Assembly (NCBI RefSeq): GCF_023169965.1
Contig: NZ_AP025592.1
Location: 1,674,001-1,738,000, forward strand
Length of the DNA: 64,000 nucleotides
Origin: Anaeromyxobacter paludicola
GTDB taxonomy: Bacteria; Myxococcota; Myxococcia; Myxococcales; Anaeromyxobacteraceae
Reading direction: 5' to 3'
This document shows, one piece after another, positions 16,975 through 27,026 of the stretch (the first letter of the stretch is position 1; each line of letters begins with the position of its first letter). Position numbers and translations under genes: made by a program. Under the pieces are notes generated by a model. That model saw only the letters and a list, made by a program, of their open reading frames with translations, did not search any database and had not been told where the DNA came from.

Positions 16975-17391
16975 ATGCCCATCGTCCGCCTCGACATCCC
17001 GACCCACCGCCGGCGCGAGCTCGTGGACGTGACCCTGCGCGTCGCCCAGGCGGTGCGCGCCGCGGGGCTCGCCGAGGGCGCGGTGCTGGTCTTCTCGCCC
17101 CACACCACCGCCGGGGTGACGCTGCAGGAGAACGCCGACCCCGACGTGCAGCACGACCTGCAGCTCGCGCTCGACAACGCCGTGCCCGAGACCGCCGCCC
17201 GCGGCGAGTACCGCCACGCCGAGGGCAACTCCGACGCGCACGTGAAGACGGCGCTCGTGGGGAGCTCGCAGCTCGTGCCGGTGGAGAACGGCAAGCTGGT
17301 GCTCGGCACCTGGCAGGCCGTCTACCTCTGCGAGTTCGACGGGCCCCGGCCGCGGAAGCTCTTCCTGCAGTTCCTGAGGGCGGCCGAGTGA
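16975..17391 (+). CDS. YjbQ/UPF0047 family protein (secondary thiamine-phosphate synthase-like)
   Basis: 138 residues with the family core: FSPHTTAGVTLQENADPDVQHDL, EGNSDAHVKTALVGSS (read as two motifs), LVLGTWQAVYLCEFDGPR. The conserved His and Asp residues are present. The family shows weak thiamine-phosphate synthase activity in E. coli; its physiological role is unsettled. It is followed, with a 4-base GTGA overlap, by the TPR lipoprotein gene. Confidence 0.9.
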   Translation: MPIVRLDIPTHRRRELVDVTLRVAQAVRAAGLAEGAVLVFSPHTTAGVTLQENADPDVQHDLQLALDNAVPETAARGEYRHAEGNSDAHVKTALVGSSQLVPVENGKLVLGTWQAVYLCEFDGPRPRKLFLQFLRAAE

Positions 17392-18554
17392 GGGCGGGGG
17401 GCCTCCTCGCGCTCCTGGCGGTGGCCTGCGTGGCGCTGGCCTGCGCCAGCGCGCCCCCTCCCCGGCCCTCCCCCGCTGGCGCGGGAGAGGGCGGAGAGCT
17501 CCCGCGTCCCGGCGCCACCGCTGCGTCCCCCGGGCAGCCGGTGGGCGGCCCGGGCGAGAGCCCGCGCGAGCTTCGCATCGACGAGCCGTTCGTGGTCGAG
17601 GCCGGCCGGGACGACCTCGCGCTCGCCGGGAAGAACGACGAGGAGCTCTTCGCGATCGGCACCGCGGCCTACGCCGCCGGCGACCACCGCCGGGCCGCGG
17701 CCGCCTTCGCGCGGCTGGCCGACCTCTACCCCGCCTCCCGGCACGCGCCGACGGCCCTCTTCGACGCGGGGCTCGCCTACGAGCGCGTCTCGGAGTGGCG
17801 GCTCGCGCGCGAGCGGTTCCGCGTCCTCGCGGCCGGCTTCACCGGCCCGGACGCCGTGGAGGCGGCCTTCCACGAGGCGGAGTGCCTCTACCACCTGCGC
17901 GAGCTCGGCGAGGCGCGCGCCGTCCTCGACCGGCTCGCCCACCGCGCCGACCTCGGGGGGCCGGAGCGGCTGCGCGCCCTCGTGCAGCGCGGCGTGGTGG
18001 AGCTCGAGGCGGGCGATCACGAGGCGGCGGAGCGGTCGCTGCAGCAGGCGACGGCGGCGTGGCAGCAGGAGAAGGACCGCGAGCAGCTCGACGACTACTA
18101 CCCGGCCCAGGCGCAGTTCTACCTGGGCGAGGTGTACCGCGATCACTTCCGCGCGGTGCGGCTGCGGCCCGAGGCGGGCGACGAGGCGCGGCTCGGGCGC
18201 GACCTCGAGTCGAAGGCGCAGATGCTGCTCACGGCGCAGGGCCACTACCTGCGCGCCATCCAGGTCGGCAACCCGCAGTGGTCGGTGGCCGCCGGGGCGC
18301 GCATCGGCGAGCTCTACGACGCCCTGCACGCCGATCTCACCGGCGCGCCGCTGCCGCCGGGGCTCGACGCCGAGCAGGCGCGGGCCTACCGCGCCGAGCT
18401 CGCGCGCAAGGTCCGGGTCCTGGTCACGAAGGCCATCCGGATCTACGAGCAGACGCTCGCCGCGGCGCGCCGCACCGGGGTGGAGAACGAGTGGGTGGAG
18501 CGCACGCGCCAGGCGCTCGACCGGATGCGGGCCGCGGTCGGCGGCGAGGGGTGA
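17388..18554 (+). CDS. TPR lipoprotein
   Basis: 388 residues. The N-terminus is a lipoprotein signal with lipobox LALAC, so the protein is anchored in the envelope by a cysteine at about residue 20. Residues 85-330 contain TPR-like helical pairs (FAIGTAAYAAGDHRRAAAAF; ALFDAGLAYERVSEWRLARE; ALVQRGVVELEAGDHEAAE). Between lipobox and TPRs lies a proline/glycine-rich tract (residues 23-50) encoded by a palindromic repeat also found outside genes. Scaffold or assembly function is likely but unproven. Start GTG 17388 overlaps the yjbQ stop. Confidence 0.75.
   Translation: MRAGGLLALLAVACVALACASAPPPRPSPAGAGEGGELPRPGATAASPGQPVGGPGESPRELRIDEPFVVEAGRDDLALAGKNDEELFAIGTAAYAAGDHRRAAAAFARLADLYPASRHAPTALFDAGLAYERVSEWRLARERFRVLAAGFTGPDAVEAAFHEAECLYHLRELGEARAVLDRLAHRADLGGPERLRALVQRGVVELEAGDHEAAERSLQQATAAWQQEKDREQLDDYYPAQAQFYLGEVYRDHFRAVRLRPEAGDEARLGRDLESKAQMLLTAQGHYLRAIQVGNPQWSVAAGARIGELYDALHADLTGAPLPPGLDAEQARAYRAELARKVRVLVTKAIRIYEQTLAAARRTGVENEWVERTRQALDRMRAAVGGEG
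17464..17491. repeat. GC-rich palindromic repeat copy inside a coding region
   Basis: These 28 bases are the exact reverse complement of 53931-53958 in an intergenic region and share most of their length with 63173-63199. The core is CCCTCCCCCGCTGG followed by CGCGGGAGAGGG, an imperfect palindrome. Here it is translated in frame as part of the linker after the lipobox of the TPR lipoprotein. Confidence 0.7.
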
Positions 18555-18558
18555 GCCG

Positions 18559-20367
18559 CTACTCCTCCCCGTAGAGCCCGTCGAGCAGCGCCCGGTGGCG
18601 CTCCTCGATCACCTTGCGCCGCAGCTTCTGGGTGGCGGTGACCTCGCCCTCCGCCTCGCTGAAGTCGTGCGCCAGCACCGCGAAGCGCTTCACCGTGGCG
18701 TAGCGCGGGAGCGTGGCGTTGAGCCGGTCCACGCCGGCCTGGAAGAGGGCGAGCACCTCGGGCCGCCGGACCAGCTCCTCGACCCCGGCGCCCGCGAGGC
18801 CGTGCCGCTCCGCCCAGGCGCGCAGCGCGACCGGCTCGGCGGTGAGGAGCGCGGTCACGTACTTGCGCCGATCGCCGTGGACCAGCACCTGGCTCACGAA
18901 GGGCGAGAGCGCCTTGAGCCGCGTCTCGAGCTCCTGCGGGGCCACGTACTTGCCGCCCGAGGTCTTGATGAGGTCCTTCTTGCGGTCGGTGATGGTGAGG
19001 TAGCCGTCCGCGTCGAGGGTCCCCACGTCGCCGGTGTGCAGCCAGCCGTCCCGCAGCGCCTCGGCGGTCGCCTCGGGGAGGCCGTGGTAGCCGCGCATCA
19101 GCCCGGGGCCGCGCACCAGCACCTCGCCGTCCTCGGCGATGCGCAGCTCGGTCCCGGGCAGCGCCGCGCCCACCGTGCCGAGCTTCACCTTCCACGGGAC
19201 GTTGACGGTCACGATGGCCGCGGCCTCGGTCAGCCCCCAGCCCTCGAGGATGGTGATCCCGCAGGCGTCGAAGAACTCGGCGATCTCGACCGCCAGCGGG
19301 GCCGAGCCGGAGACGAAGAACTGGAGCCGCCCGCCGAAGGCGGCGCGGATCTTCCGGAGCGCGAGCCGGTCGGCCAGGGCGAGCTCGGCCCGCAGCAAGG
19401 GGCCCACCTCGCGCCCGGCGCGGCGGAGCCGCGAGGCGGCGCGGCCCACCCCCACCGCCCACCGGAGCACGGCGAGCCGCGCCCGGCCGCCCTCGCGCGC
19501 CCGGGCCAGGATCCGGTTGTGCACCTTCTCGAAGACGCGCGGCACGGCGCACATGAAGGTGGGCCGGACCGCGCCCAGGTTCTCCACCACCCGGTCCACC
19601 CGCCCGTCGAGCGCGGTGGGAAAGCCGAGCACGAGCTGCACGCCGCCGATGGCCTTGCCGAAGGCGTGCGCGAGCGGGAGCCAGAAGTACTGCAGGAGCT
19701 CGCCGTCGAGCCGGGCCGACTCCGCCACCTCGAGCACCGCCTCCGCCTCGTAGGCCCAGGCGGCGTGCGTGAGCTCGACGCCCTTGGGGCGGCCGGTGGT
19801 GCCGCTCGTGTAGATGAGCGTCGCGAGCTGCTCGTGCCGGACGGCGCGGGCCGCGCGCTCGAACTCGCCCGGATCCGCGGCGCGGCGGGCCCGCCCGGCC
19901 TCGCAGAGCGCCGCCAGCGGGGTGACGAAGCCGTCGGCGCTCCCGTGCCCCTCGAAGAGGAAGACCTTCTCCAGCGCGGGCAGCCCGTCGCGGCGGGAGA
20001 GGATCCGCTCGGCCAGCTCCTGGTTCTCGGCGAAGGCGAACCGCACGCCGGCGTCGCGGAGGATGAACTCCGTCTCCTCGGGGGTGCTGGAGGGGTAGAT
20101 GGTGGTGGTGGCGCCGCCGGCGCAGAGCACGCCCCAGTCGGCGAGCAGCCACTCGAGCCGGGTGCCGGAGAAGACGGCGCAGCGCTCCTCGGGGTGCAGG
20201 CCGAGGCCGAGGAGCCCCTGGCTCACCTCGGCGACGCGCTCGCCCACCTCGCCCCAGGACAGGGCGCGCCAGCCCTCGCCGTGAGGTACGCGGAAGGCCT
20301 CGGCGGCCGGCGTGGCGACGATCCGGTCGAGGAACAGCTGGCAGAGCGAGCGGGCGGTGCGGGTCAC
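18559..20367 (-). CDS. Long-chain acyl-CoA synthetase (AMP-binding enzyme)
   Basis: 602 residues, normal length for the FadD15/ACSL type. Motifs: TLIYTSGTTGRPKGVELTH (phosphate loop, residues about 183-201), YFWLPLAHAFGKAIG, GWGLTEAAAIVTVN (adenine binding), GWLHTGDVGTLDADGYLTITDRKKD (ribose/hinge) and the catalytic K in KTSGGKYVAPQELE. It activates fatty acids with ATP and CoA at the inner membrane. Start GTG 20367 has AAGGAG upstream. It converges with the TPR gene 4 bp away and diverges from metY. Confidence 0.9.
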   Translation of the reverse strand: MTRTARSLCQLFLDRIVATPAAEAFRVPHGEGWRALSWGEVGERVAEVSQGLLGLGLHPEERCAVFSGTRLEWLLADWGVLCAGGATTTIYPSSTPEETEFILRDAGVRFAFAENQELAERILSRRDGLPALEKVFLFEGHGSADGFVTPLAALCEAGRARRAADPGEFERAARAVRHEQLATLIYTSGTTGRPKGVELTHAAWAYEAEAVLEVAESARLDGELLQYFWLPLAHAFGKAIGGVQLVLGFPTALDGRVDRVVENLGAVRPTFMCAVPRVFEKVHNRILARAREGGRARLAVLRWAVGVGRAASRLRRAGREVGPLLRAELALADRLALRKIRAAFGGRLQFFVSGSAPLAVEIAEFFDACGITILEGWGLTEAAAIVTVNVPWKVKLGTVGAALPGTELRIAEDGEVLVRGPGLMRGYHGLPEATAEALRDGWLHTGDVGTLDADGYLTITDRKKDLIKTSGGKYVAPQELETRLKALSPFVSQVLVHGDRRKYVTALLTAEPVALRAWAERHGLAGAGVEELVRRPEVLALFQAGVDRLNATLPRYATVKRFAVLAHDFSEAEGEVTATQKLRRKVIEERHRALLDGLYGEE

Positions 20368-20545
20368 GGCGGGCGGATCTCCTTGGCGCGCGCAGATTAG
20401 TTCAGGCGGCGCGCGACGGAGCGCCTTTCGGCGGGGCGCGGCGACGGGCCGACCCGTCCGCTATAGCGGCATTTGCGCTCCGCCGGCCCCCGCGATGCCC
20501 CGCCTCCGGGCCCCTGGAAGGGCCGTTCTATCGGTCTTTCAGGGC

Positions 20546-21940
<1,395 letters not shown>

Positions 21941-22053
21941 CTCGCCCGGCGGGCGCGGCCGGTCCGGCGCGCTCGCCCTCCCCCGTTCCCCACCAGCCCC
22001 GCGGCCCGACCGGCGCCGCGGACGGACGCCGTCTGCCCGAGCGAGCCTCTCCC

Positions 22054-22971
22054 ATGTCCGCCTCCACCGCCGCCCGCGCCCTCTCCCACCTCGACTGGCT
22101 CGAGGCCGAGGCCATCCACGTGCTGCGCGAGGTGGCCGGCCAGTGCCAGAGCCCGGCGCTCCTCTTCTCCGGCGGCAAGGACTCGGTCTGCCTGCTCCGG
22201 CTGGCGGAGAAGGCGTTCCGACCGGGCCGCTTCCCCTTCCCGCTGCTCCACATCGACACCGGCCACAACTACCCGGAGGTGATCGCCTTCCGCGACCGGC
22301 GCGCCGCGGAGCTGGGCGAGCGGCTCCTGGTCCGCTCGGTGGAGGCCTCGATCGCCGCGGGCCGGGTGGTGCTCGCCCACGAGGGCGAGTCGCGCAACAA
22401 GCACCAGTCGGTGACCCTGCTCGACGCCGTCGCCGAGCTGGAGCTCGACGCCTGCATCGGGGGCGCCCGCCGCGACGAGGAGAAGGCGCGGGCCAAGGAG
22501 CGGGTCTTCTCCTTCCGCGACGAGTTCGGCCAGTGGGACCCGAAGCGCCAGCGGCCGGAGCTCTGGAGCCTGTACAACGCGCGCATCCGCCGGGGCGAGC
22601 ACATCCGCGCCTTCCCCATCTCCAACTGGACCGAGCTCGACGTCTGGCAGTACATCGCCCGCGAGCGGCTGGAGCTGCCCTCGATCTACTTCGCGCACCA
22701 GCGCGAGGTGGTGCGGCGCGGCGCGGCGCTGGTCCCGGTGACCCCGCTCACGCCGCCCAGGCCGGGGGACCGGGTCGAGCGGCGCTCGGTCCGCTTCCGC
22801 ACCGTCGGCGACATCACCTGCACCGCGCCGGTCGAGTCCACCGCCCGCACGGTGGAGGAGATCGTGGCCGAGACCGCCGCCACCACCGTGACCGAGCGCG
22901 GCGCCACCCGCCTCGACGACCAGACCTCCGACGCCTCCATGGAGCAGCGCAAGAAGGAAGGGTACTTCTAG
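22054..22971 (+). CDS. cysD: Sulfate adenylyltransferase subunit 2
   Basis: 305 residues; PP-loop ATP-pyrophosphatase motif LLFSGGKDSVCLLRL, HIDTGHNYPEVIAFRD, GGARRDEEKARAKERVFSFRD, FPISNWTELDVWQYI and the C-terminal EQRKKEGYF. With CysN it makes adenylylsulfate (APS) from ATP and sulfate. It is placed 113 bp after metY and its stop abuts cysN. No own operator of the shared type is visible, so it may be read from the metY promoter. Confidence 0.95.
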   Translation: MSASTAARALSHLDWLEAEAIHVLREVAGQCQSPALLFSGGKDSVCLLRLAEKAFRPGRFPFPLLHIDTGHNYPEVIAFRDRRAAELGERLLVRSVEASIAAGRVVLAHEGESRNKHQSVTLLDAVAELELDACIGGARRDEEKARAKERVFSFRDEFGQWDPKRQRPELWSLYNARIRRGEHIRAFPISNWTELDVWQYIARERLELPSIYFAHQREVVRRGAALVPVTPLTPPRPGDRVERRSVRFRTVGDITCTAPVESTARTVEEIVAETAATTVTERGATRLDDQTSDASMEQRKKEGYF

Positions 22972-24252
22972 ATGCTCGCCGCCGAACGGCGCCCCGACCC
23001 CGCCCCGGAGGACGCCGGCCTCCTGCGGTTCCTGACCTGCGGCAGCGTGGACGACGGCAAGAGCACCCTCATCGGGCGGCTCCTGCTCGACACCCGCTCC
23101 ATCCTCGCCGACGCCCTCTCCGCCATCGAGCGCACCTCGCGGCGGCGCGGGCTCGAGCGGATCGATCTCTCGCTCCTCACCGACGGCCTGCAGGCCGAGC
23201 GCGAGCAGGGGATCACCATCGACGTCGCCTACCGCTACTTCTCCACCGGCCGGCGCAAGTACATCATCGCCGACGCCCCGGGCCACGAGCAGTACACCCG
23301 CAACATGGTGACGGCGGCCTCCACCGCCGACCTCGCCATCATCCTGGTGGACGCGCGCAAGGGGCTGCTCACCCAGACCCGCCGCCACGCCACGGTGGCG
23401 CACCTCGTCGGGATCCCGGAGGTGGTGGTCGCGATCAACAAGATGGACCTGGTCGGCTTCTCGCGCGAGGTGTTCGACCGGCTCTGCGCCGAGTACCGCG
23501 ACTTCGCCGGGCGCCTGGGCGCGGGCCGCACCCGCTTCGTGCCCATGTCGGCGCTCGACGGCGACATGGTGGTGGAGCGGGGCGAGCGGCTCCCCTGGTA
23601 CGACGGGCCGACGCTGCTCGAGCTGCTCGAGGAGGCCCCCGCCTCCGGCGCCGCCCCGGCGGAGCGCCTCCGCTTCCCCGTGCAGTGGGTCTGCCGGCCG
23701 CACACGGCCGAGCACCACGACTACCGCGGCTACATGGGGCGGGTGGAGTCCGGGCGGGTCCGCCCCGGCGACGAGGTGGTGGTCCTCCCGTCGGGCTCGC
23801 GGACCCGGGTGGCGCGCGTCGAGCTGCACGGCCAGGCCATCCCCGAGGCGGTGAGCGGGCAGTCGGTGACGCTGCTCCTCGCCGACGACGTGGACGTGGG
23901 GCGCGGCGACCTCATCGCCCTCGCCGAGGACGCGCCGGCGCCGGTGCGCGAGCTCGCCGCCACCGTCTGCTGGCTGGGGGAGGCGCCGCTCGCCCCCGGG
24001 CGCCGCTACGTGATCCGCCACGCCACCCGCGAGGTCCCGGCGGTGCTCGGGGCGATCGACCACCGGCTCGACGTCAACACCCTGGACCGGCACCCGGCCG
24101 AGCGGCTCTCCATGAACGACATCGGCCGGATCACGCTGCGGCTCGCCCGCCCGCTCTGCCCCGACCGCTACGCCGACAATCGGGCCACCGGCGCCTTCGT
24201 GGTGGTGGACGAGGCCACCAACGACACCGTCGGCGCCGGGATGATCGACTGA
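22972..24252 (+). CDS. cysN: Sulfate adenylyltransferase subunit 1 (GTPase)
   Basis: 426 residues, EF-Tu-like GTPase: G1 GSVDDGKST, G2 EREQGITIDVAYRYF, G3 DAPGHEQYTRNM, G4 NKMD, followed by beta-barrel domains. It drives APS synthesis by CysD with GTP hydrolysis. Unlike some bacterial proteins it is not fused to CysC; APS kinase is a separate gene downstream. ATG directly follows the cysD stop codon. Confidence 0.95.
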   Translation: MLAAERRPDPAPEDAGLLRFLTCGSVDDGKSTLIGRLLLDTRSILADALSAIERTSRRRGLERIDLSLLTDGLQAEREQGITIDVAYRYFSTGRRKYIIADAPGHEQYTRNMVTAASTADLAIILVDARKGLLTQTRRHATVAHLVGIPEVVVAINKMDLVGFSREVFDRLCAEYRDFAGRLGAGRTRFVPMSALDGDMVVERGERLPWYDGPTLLELLEEAPASGAAPAERLRFPVQWVCRPHTAEHHDYRGYMGRVESGRVRPGDEVVVLPSGSRTRVARVELHGQAIPEAVSGQSVTLLLADDVDVGRGDLIALAEDAPAPVRELAATVCWLGEAPLAPGRRYVIRHATREVPAVLGAIDHRLDVNTLDRHPAERLSMNDIGRITLRLARPLCPDRYADNRATGAFVVVDEATNDTVGAGMID

Positions 24253-24275
24253 AGCGACCCTTCGCGCCCCGGCGC

Positions 24276-24320
24276 TTGCCGGCCGAGGCGTCGTCCGTTA
24301 TATTGGATGTTCGTCCGTTA
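24276..24320 (+). promoter_or_regulatory. cysH operon promoter with shared sulfur-type operator (site 3)
   Basis: TTGCCG (24276-24281) and TATATT (24299-24304) are 17 bp apart. The site 24291-24320 is a direct repeat TCGTCCGTTA at 24291 and again at 24311, with GGAT between at 24305. It covers the -10 and expected start point, which fits a repressor. It also shows that translation starts at ATG 24337, not at the in-frame ATG 24307 that lies within the site. Confidence 0.65.
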
Positions 24321-24336
24321 CGAGATCTGCCCCGCC

Positions 24337-25035
24337 ATGACCTCCGACCTCTCCGCTCTCGAAGGCGCGCCCCCCGAGGAGATCCTCGCCGAGGCCGCGC
24401 GCCGCTGGCCGCGCCTCGCCTTCGCCACCGGGTTCGGCCCCGAGGGCTGCGTGCTGGTGGACGTGATCGCCCGCCACCGGCTGCCGATCGACATCTTCAC
24501 CCTCGACACCGGGGTGCTCTTCCCCGAGACCTACGAGCTCTGGCGCGCCCTGGAGCGGCGCTACGGCCTCGGCATCCGGGCGGTCCGGCCGGCCTTCTCG
24601 CTCGAGGAGGCGCGGACGGTGTACGCCCAGCTCTGGGAGCGCGAGCCGGACCGCTGCTGCCAGGCCCGCAAGGTGCTGCCGCTCCGCGGCGCGCTCGCCG
24701 GGCTCGACGCCTGGGTGACCGCCATCCGCCGCGACCAGACGCCGGAGCGCGCGAGCGCCGCGGTGGCCGAGCCGGATCCGAAGTTCGGCCTGGTGAAGGT
24801 GAACCCCCTCGTGCGCTGGACGAGCGCCGACGTCTGGGCGCACGTGGCGCGCCACGGCGTGCCGGTGAACCCGCTCCACGCCCAGGGCTACCCCTCCATC
24901 GGCTGCGCCCCCTGCACCACCCCGGTCGCGCCGGACGAGGACCCCCGCGCCGGCCGCTGGCGCGGCCGCGAGAAGACCGAGTGCGGGCTGCACGGCCGCT
25001 TCACCGGTGGCCGCCCCGCCGGCCCGAACGCCTGA
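24337..25035 (+). CDS. cysH: Assimilatory adenylylsulfate (APS) reductase
   Basis: 232 residues, PAPS reductase fold. The Cys pattern C107-C108 (DRCCQARK) and C190-x2-C193 (GCAPCTTP) marks the [4Fe-4S] type that reduces APS directly, in contrast to PAPS-specific enzymes that lack it; the catalytic cysteine is C216 in KTECGLHG. Other landmarks: [16 protein letters not shown] and [15 protein letters not shown]. Product is sulfite. It is the first gene of an operon reaching cysA, with gaps of at most 7 bp. Confidence 0.9.
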   Translation: MTSDLSALEGAPPEEILAEAARRWPRLAFATGFGPEGCVLVDVIARHRLPIDIFTLDTGVLFPETYELWRALERRYGLGIRAVRPAFSLEEARTVYAQLWEREPDRCCQARKVLPLRGALAGLDAWVTAIRRDQTPERASAAVAEPDPKFGLVKVNPLVRWTSADVWAHVARHGVPVNPLHAQGYPSIGCAPCTTPVAPDEDPRAGRWRGREKTECGLHGRFTGGRPAGPNA

Positions 25036-25042
25036 GGACGCC

Positions 25043-25627
25043 ATGAGCCCTCCTTCCTCCCGCGCCGCCCGCGGCGGCTTCGTGCTCTGGTTCACCGGCC
25101 TCTCCGGGGCCGGCAAGAGCACCCTCTCGCGCGCCGTCGCGCCCGCGCTCGGCGCCGACCGTCACGTCGAGATCCTCGACGGCGACGAGGTGCGCACCCA
25201 CCTCTCGCGCGGGCTCGGCTTCTCGCGCGAGGACCGCGACGTGAACGTGCGGCGCATCGGCTTCGTCGCCCGGCTGCTGGCGCGCGCCGGCGCCGCCGCG
25301 GTCACCGCCGCCATCTCGCCCTACCGCGAGACCCGGGACGAGGTGCGCCAGGCCTGCGAGGCCGAGGGCATCCCCTTCGTGGAGGTGCACGTGCAGGCCC
25401 GGCTGGAGACGCTGGTCGCGCGGGACGTGAAGGGGCTCTACGCCCGGGCGCTCGCGGGCGAGCTCCCGCACTTCACCGGGGTGTCCGATCCCTACGAGCC
25501 GCCCCTCACGCCGGAGGTGGCGGTCTCGTCCGACGCCGACGAGGTGGCGCGGTCGGCCGAGGCGGTGCTGGCGCACCTGCGGGCCCGCGGCCTGCTCGGC
25601 CCGCGGCCGGAGGCGCGGGCCTCGTGA
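25043..25627 (+). CDS. cysC: Adenylylsulfate kinase
   Basis: 194 residues; P-loop [47 protein letters not shown], and [13 protein letters not shown] match APS kinase, including DGD and the active-site serine in ISPYR. It makes PAPS from APS. With an APS-type CysH beside it PAPS is not needed for reduction, so a sulfotransferase use is more likely. It begins 7 bp after cysH and its stop overlaps the next start (GTGA). Confidence 0.92.
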   Translation: MSPPSSRAARGGFVLWFTGLSGAGKSTLSRAVAPALGADRHVEILDGDEVRTHLSRGLGFSREDRDVNVRRIGFVARLLARAGAAAVTAAISPYRETRDEVRQACEAEGIPFVEVHVQARLETLVARDVKGLYARALAGELPHFTGVSDPYEPPLTPEVAVSSDADEVARSAEAVLAHLRARGLLGPRPEARAS

Positions 25628-26265
25628 GCGCCGCGGCCCGCACCGACGCCGGGGCGCCGGCCCCGGAGCCCTTCCCCGCCTTCCTGAAGCTCGCCGGCCG
25701 CGAGGTGCTGGTGGTCGGTGGCGGCAAGGTCGCCGCCGGCAAGGTGGACGCGCTCCTCGCGGCCGGCGCCCGGGTGCGGCTCGTCGCCCCGGAGCTCCGG
25801 CCCGAGCTCGAGCGCGACGGCGTCGAGCGGCTCCGCCGCCCCTTCGAGCCGCGCGACCTCGACGGCGCCTGGCTGGCGGTGGCCGCGGCCACCCCCGAGG
25901 TGAACCGCGAGGTGTCCCGCTGCGCCGAGGCCCGCCGCGTGTTCGTGAACGCGGTGGACGATCCGTCCAACGCCAGCGTCTACCTGGGCGGCGTGGTGCG
26001 GCGCGACGGCGTGACCGTGGCCGTCTCCACCGGCGGCCGCGCCCCGGCCCTGGCCGGGCTCCTGCGCGAGGCGCTCGAGGCGCTGCTGCCTTCCGATCTC
26101 TCCCGCTGGACCGCCGAGGCGGGCCGGCTGCGCGACCTGTGGCGCCGCCCCGGCGCGCCGCCGCTGGCCGAGCGCCGGCCGCTCCTGCTCGAGGCCCTGA
26201 ACCGGCTCTACGCTCCCCGCCGCGACGAGGCGGCTCCCCCCGCAGCCCCCGAGGTGCACCCGTGA
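25624..26265 (+). CDS. Precorrin-2 dehydrogenase/sirohydrochlorin ferrochelatase-type protein
   Basis: 213 residues, equal to the N-terminal module of CysG or to SirC/Met8: Rossmann motif [22 protein letters not shown], then [37 protein letters not shown] in the usual order. It oxidises precorrin-2 with NAD and may insert iron to give sirohaem for the sulfite reductase two genes on. The CysG methyltransferase module is a separate gene immediately downstream. Start GTG with 4-base overlap. Confidence 0.88.
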   Translation: MSAAARTDAGAPAPEPFPAFLKLAGREVLVVGGGKVAAGKVDALLAAGARVRLVAPELRPELERDGVERLRRPFEPRDLDGAWLAVAAATPEVNREVSRCAEARRVFVNAVDDPSNASVYLGGVVRRDGVTVAVSTGGRAPALAGLLREALEALLPSDLSRWTAEAGRLRDLWRRPGAPPLAERRPLLLEALNRLYAPRRDEAAPPAAPEVHP

Positions 26266-27026
26266 ACGGCTTCGTCTCCCTGGTGGGCGCCGGCCCCGGC
26301 GACCCCGAGCTCCTGACCCTCAAGGCGGCCCGCCGCCTCGCCGAGGCCGACCTCGTGCTCTACGACGCGCTGGTGAGCGGCGAGGTGCTGCGGCACGCGG
26401 CGCGCGCGCACTGCTTCTTCGTCGGCAAGCGCGCCGGCGCGCTCGGCGTGCGCCAGGAGGCGATCCACCGGATGATGGTGGACGCGGCCCGGGCCGGGAA
26501 GCGGGTGGTGCGGCTCAAGTGCGGCGATCCCTTCGTGCTCGGCCGCGGCGGCGAGGAGGCGATCGCCCTCGCGGAGGCCGGCGTGCCGCACGAGGTGGTG
26601 CCCGGCGTGAGCTCCGCGCTGGCGGCCCCGGCGCTGGCCGGCATCCCCCTCACCCAGCGCGGGCTGGCCTCCGGGTTCGCGGTCCTCTCCGGCCACGGCC
26701 CCGAGGCCTGGCGCCCCATCCTCGACGGCCTGGCCCCGGGGACGCTCAGCCTGGTGGTGCTGATGGGGCTCGGCGCCCGCGCCGAGCTGGCCGCGGCCCT
26801 GCTCGGCCGCGGCTGGAGCCCGAGCACGCCGGCCGCCCTGCTGTTCGCGGCCAGCACCCCCCGCGCCCGCGCCTGGACCGGCACCCTGGCCGGGCTGGCG
26901 TCCGCGCCCGCCGACGCGTCGGACGGCGCGCCGGCCACCCTGGTGGTGGGGGAGGTGGTCTCGCTCGCCGCCGCCACCGGGCTCTCCCCATCGCAGGCCG
27001 CCGCCGCGGCCGGGAAGGTCGCATGA
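26262..27026 (+). CDS. cobA: Uroporphyrinogen-III C-methyltransferase
   Basis: 254 residues; tetrapyrrole methylase with [46 protein letters not shown], and [23 protein letters not shown]. Uses two S-adenosylmethionines to make precorrin-2 from uroporphyrinogen III. Together with the preceding gene it equals a split CysG. Start GTG 26262 overlaps the preceding stop; the end overlaps the next ATG (ATGA). Confidence 0.93.
   Translation: MNGFVSLVGAGPGDPELLTLKAARRLAEADLVLYDALVSGEVLRHAARAHCFFVGKRAGALGVRQEAIHRMMVDAARAGKRVVRLKCGDPFVLGRGGEEAIALAEAGVPHEVVPGVSSALAAPALAGIPLTQRGLASGFAVLSGHGPEAWRPILDGLAPGTLSLVVLMGLGARAELAAALLGRGWSPSTPAALLFAASTPRARAWTGTLAGLASAPADASDGAPATLVVGEVVSLAAATGLSPSQAAAAAGKVA

Noticed and set aside
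24307-24336. Upstream ATG of cysH as the start
   Set aside because: It lies inside the operator and right at the expected transcription start, and adds ten residues not seen in the family; ATG 24337 is better.
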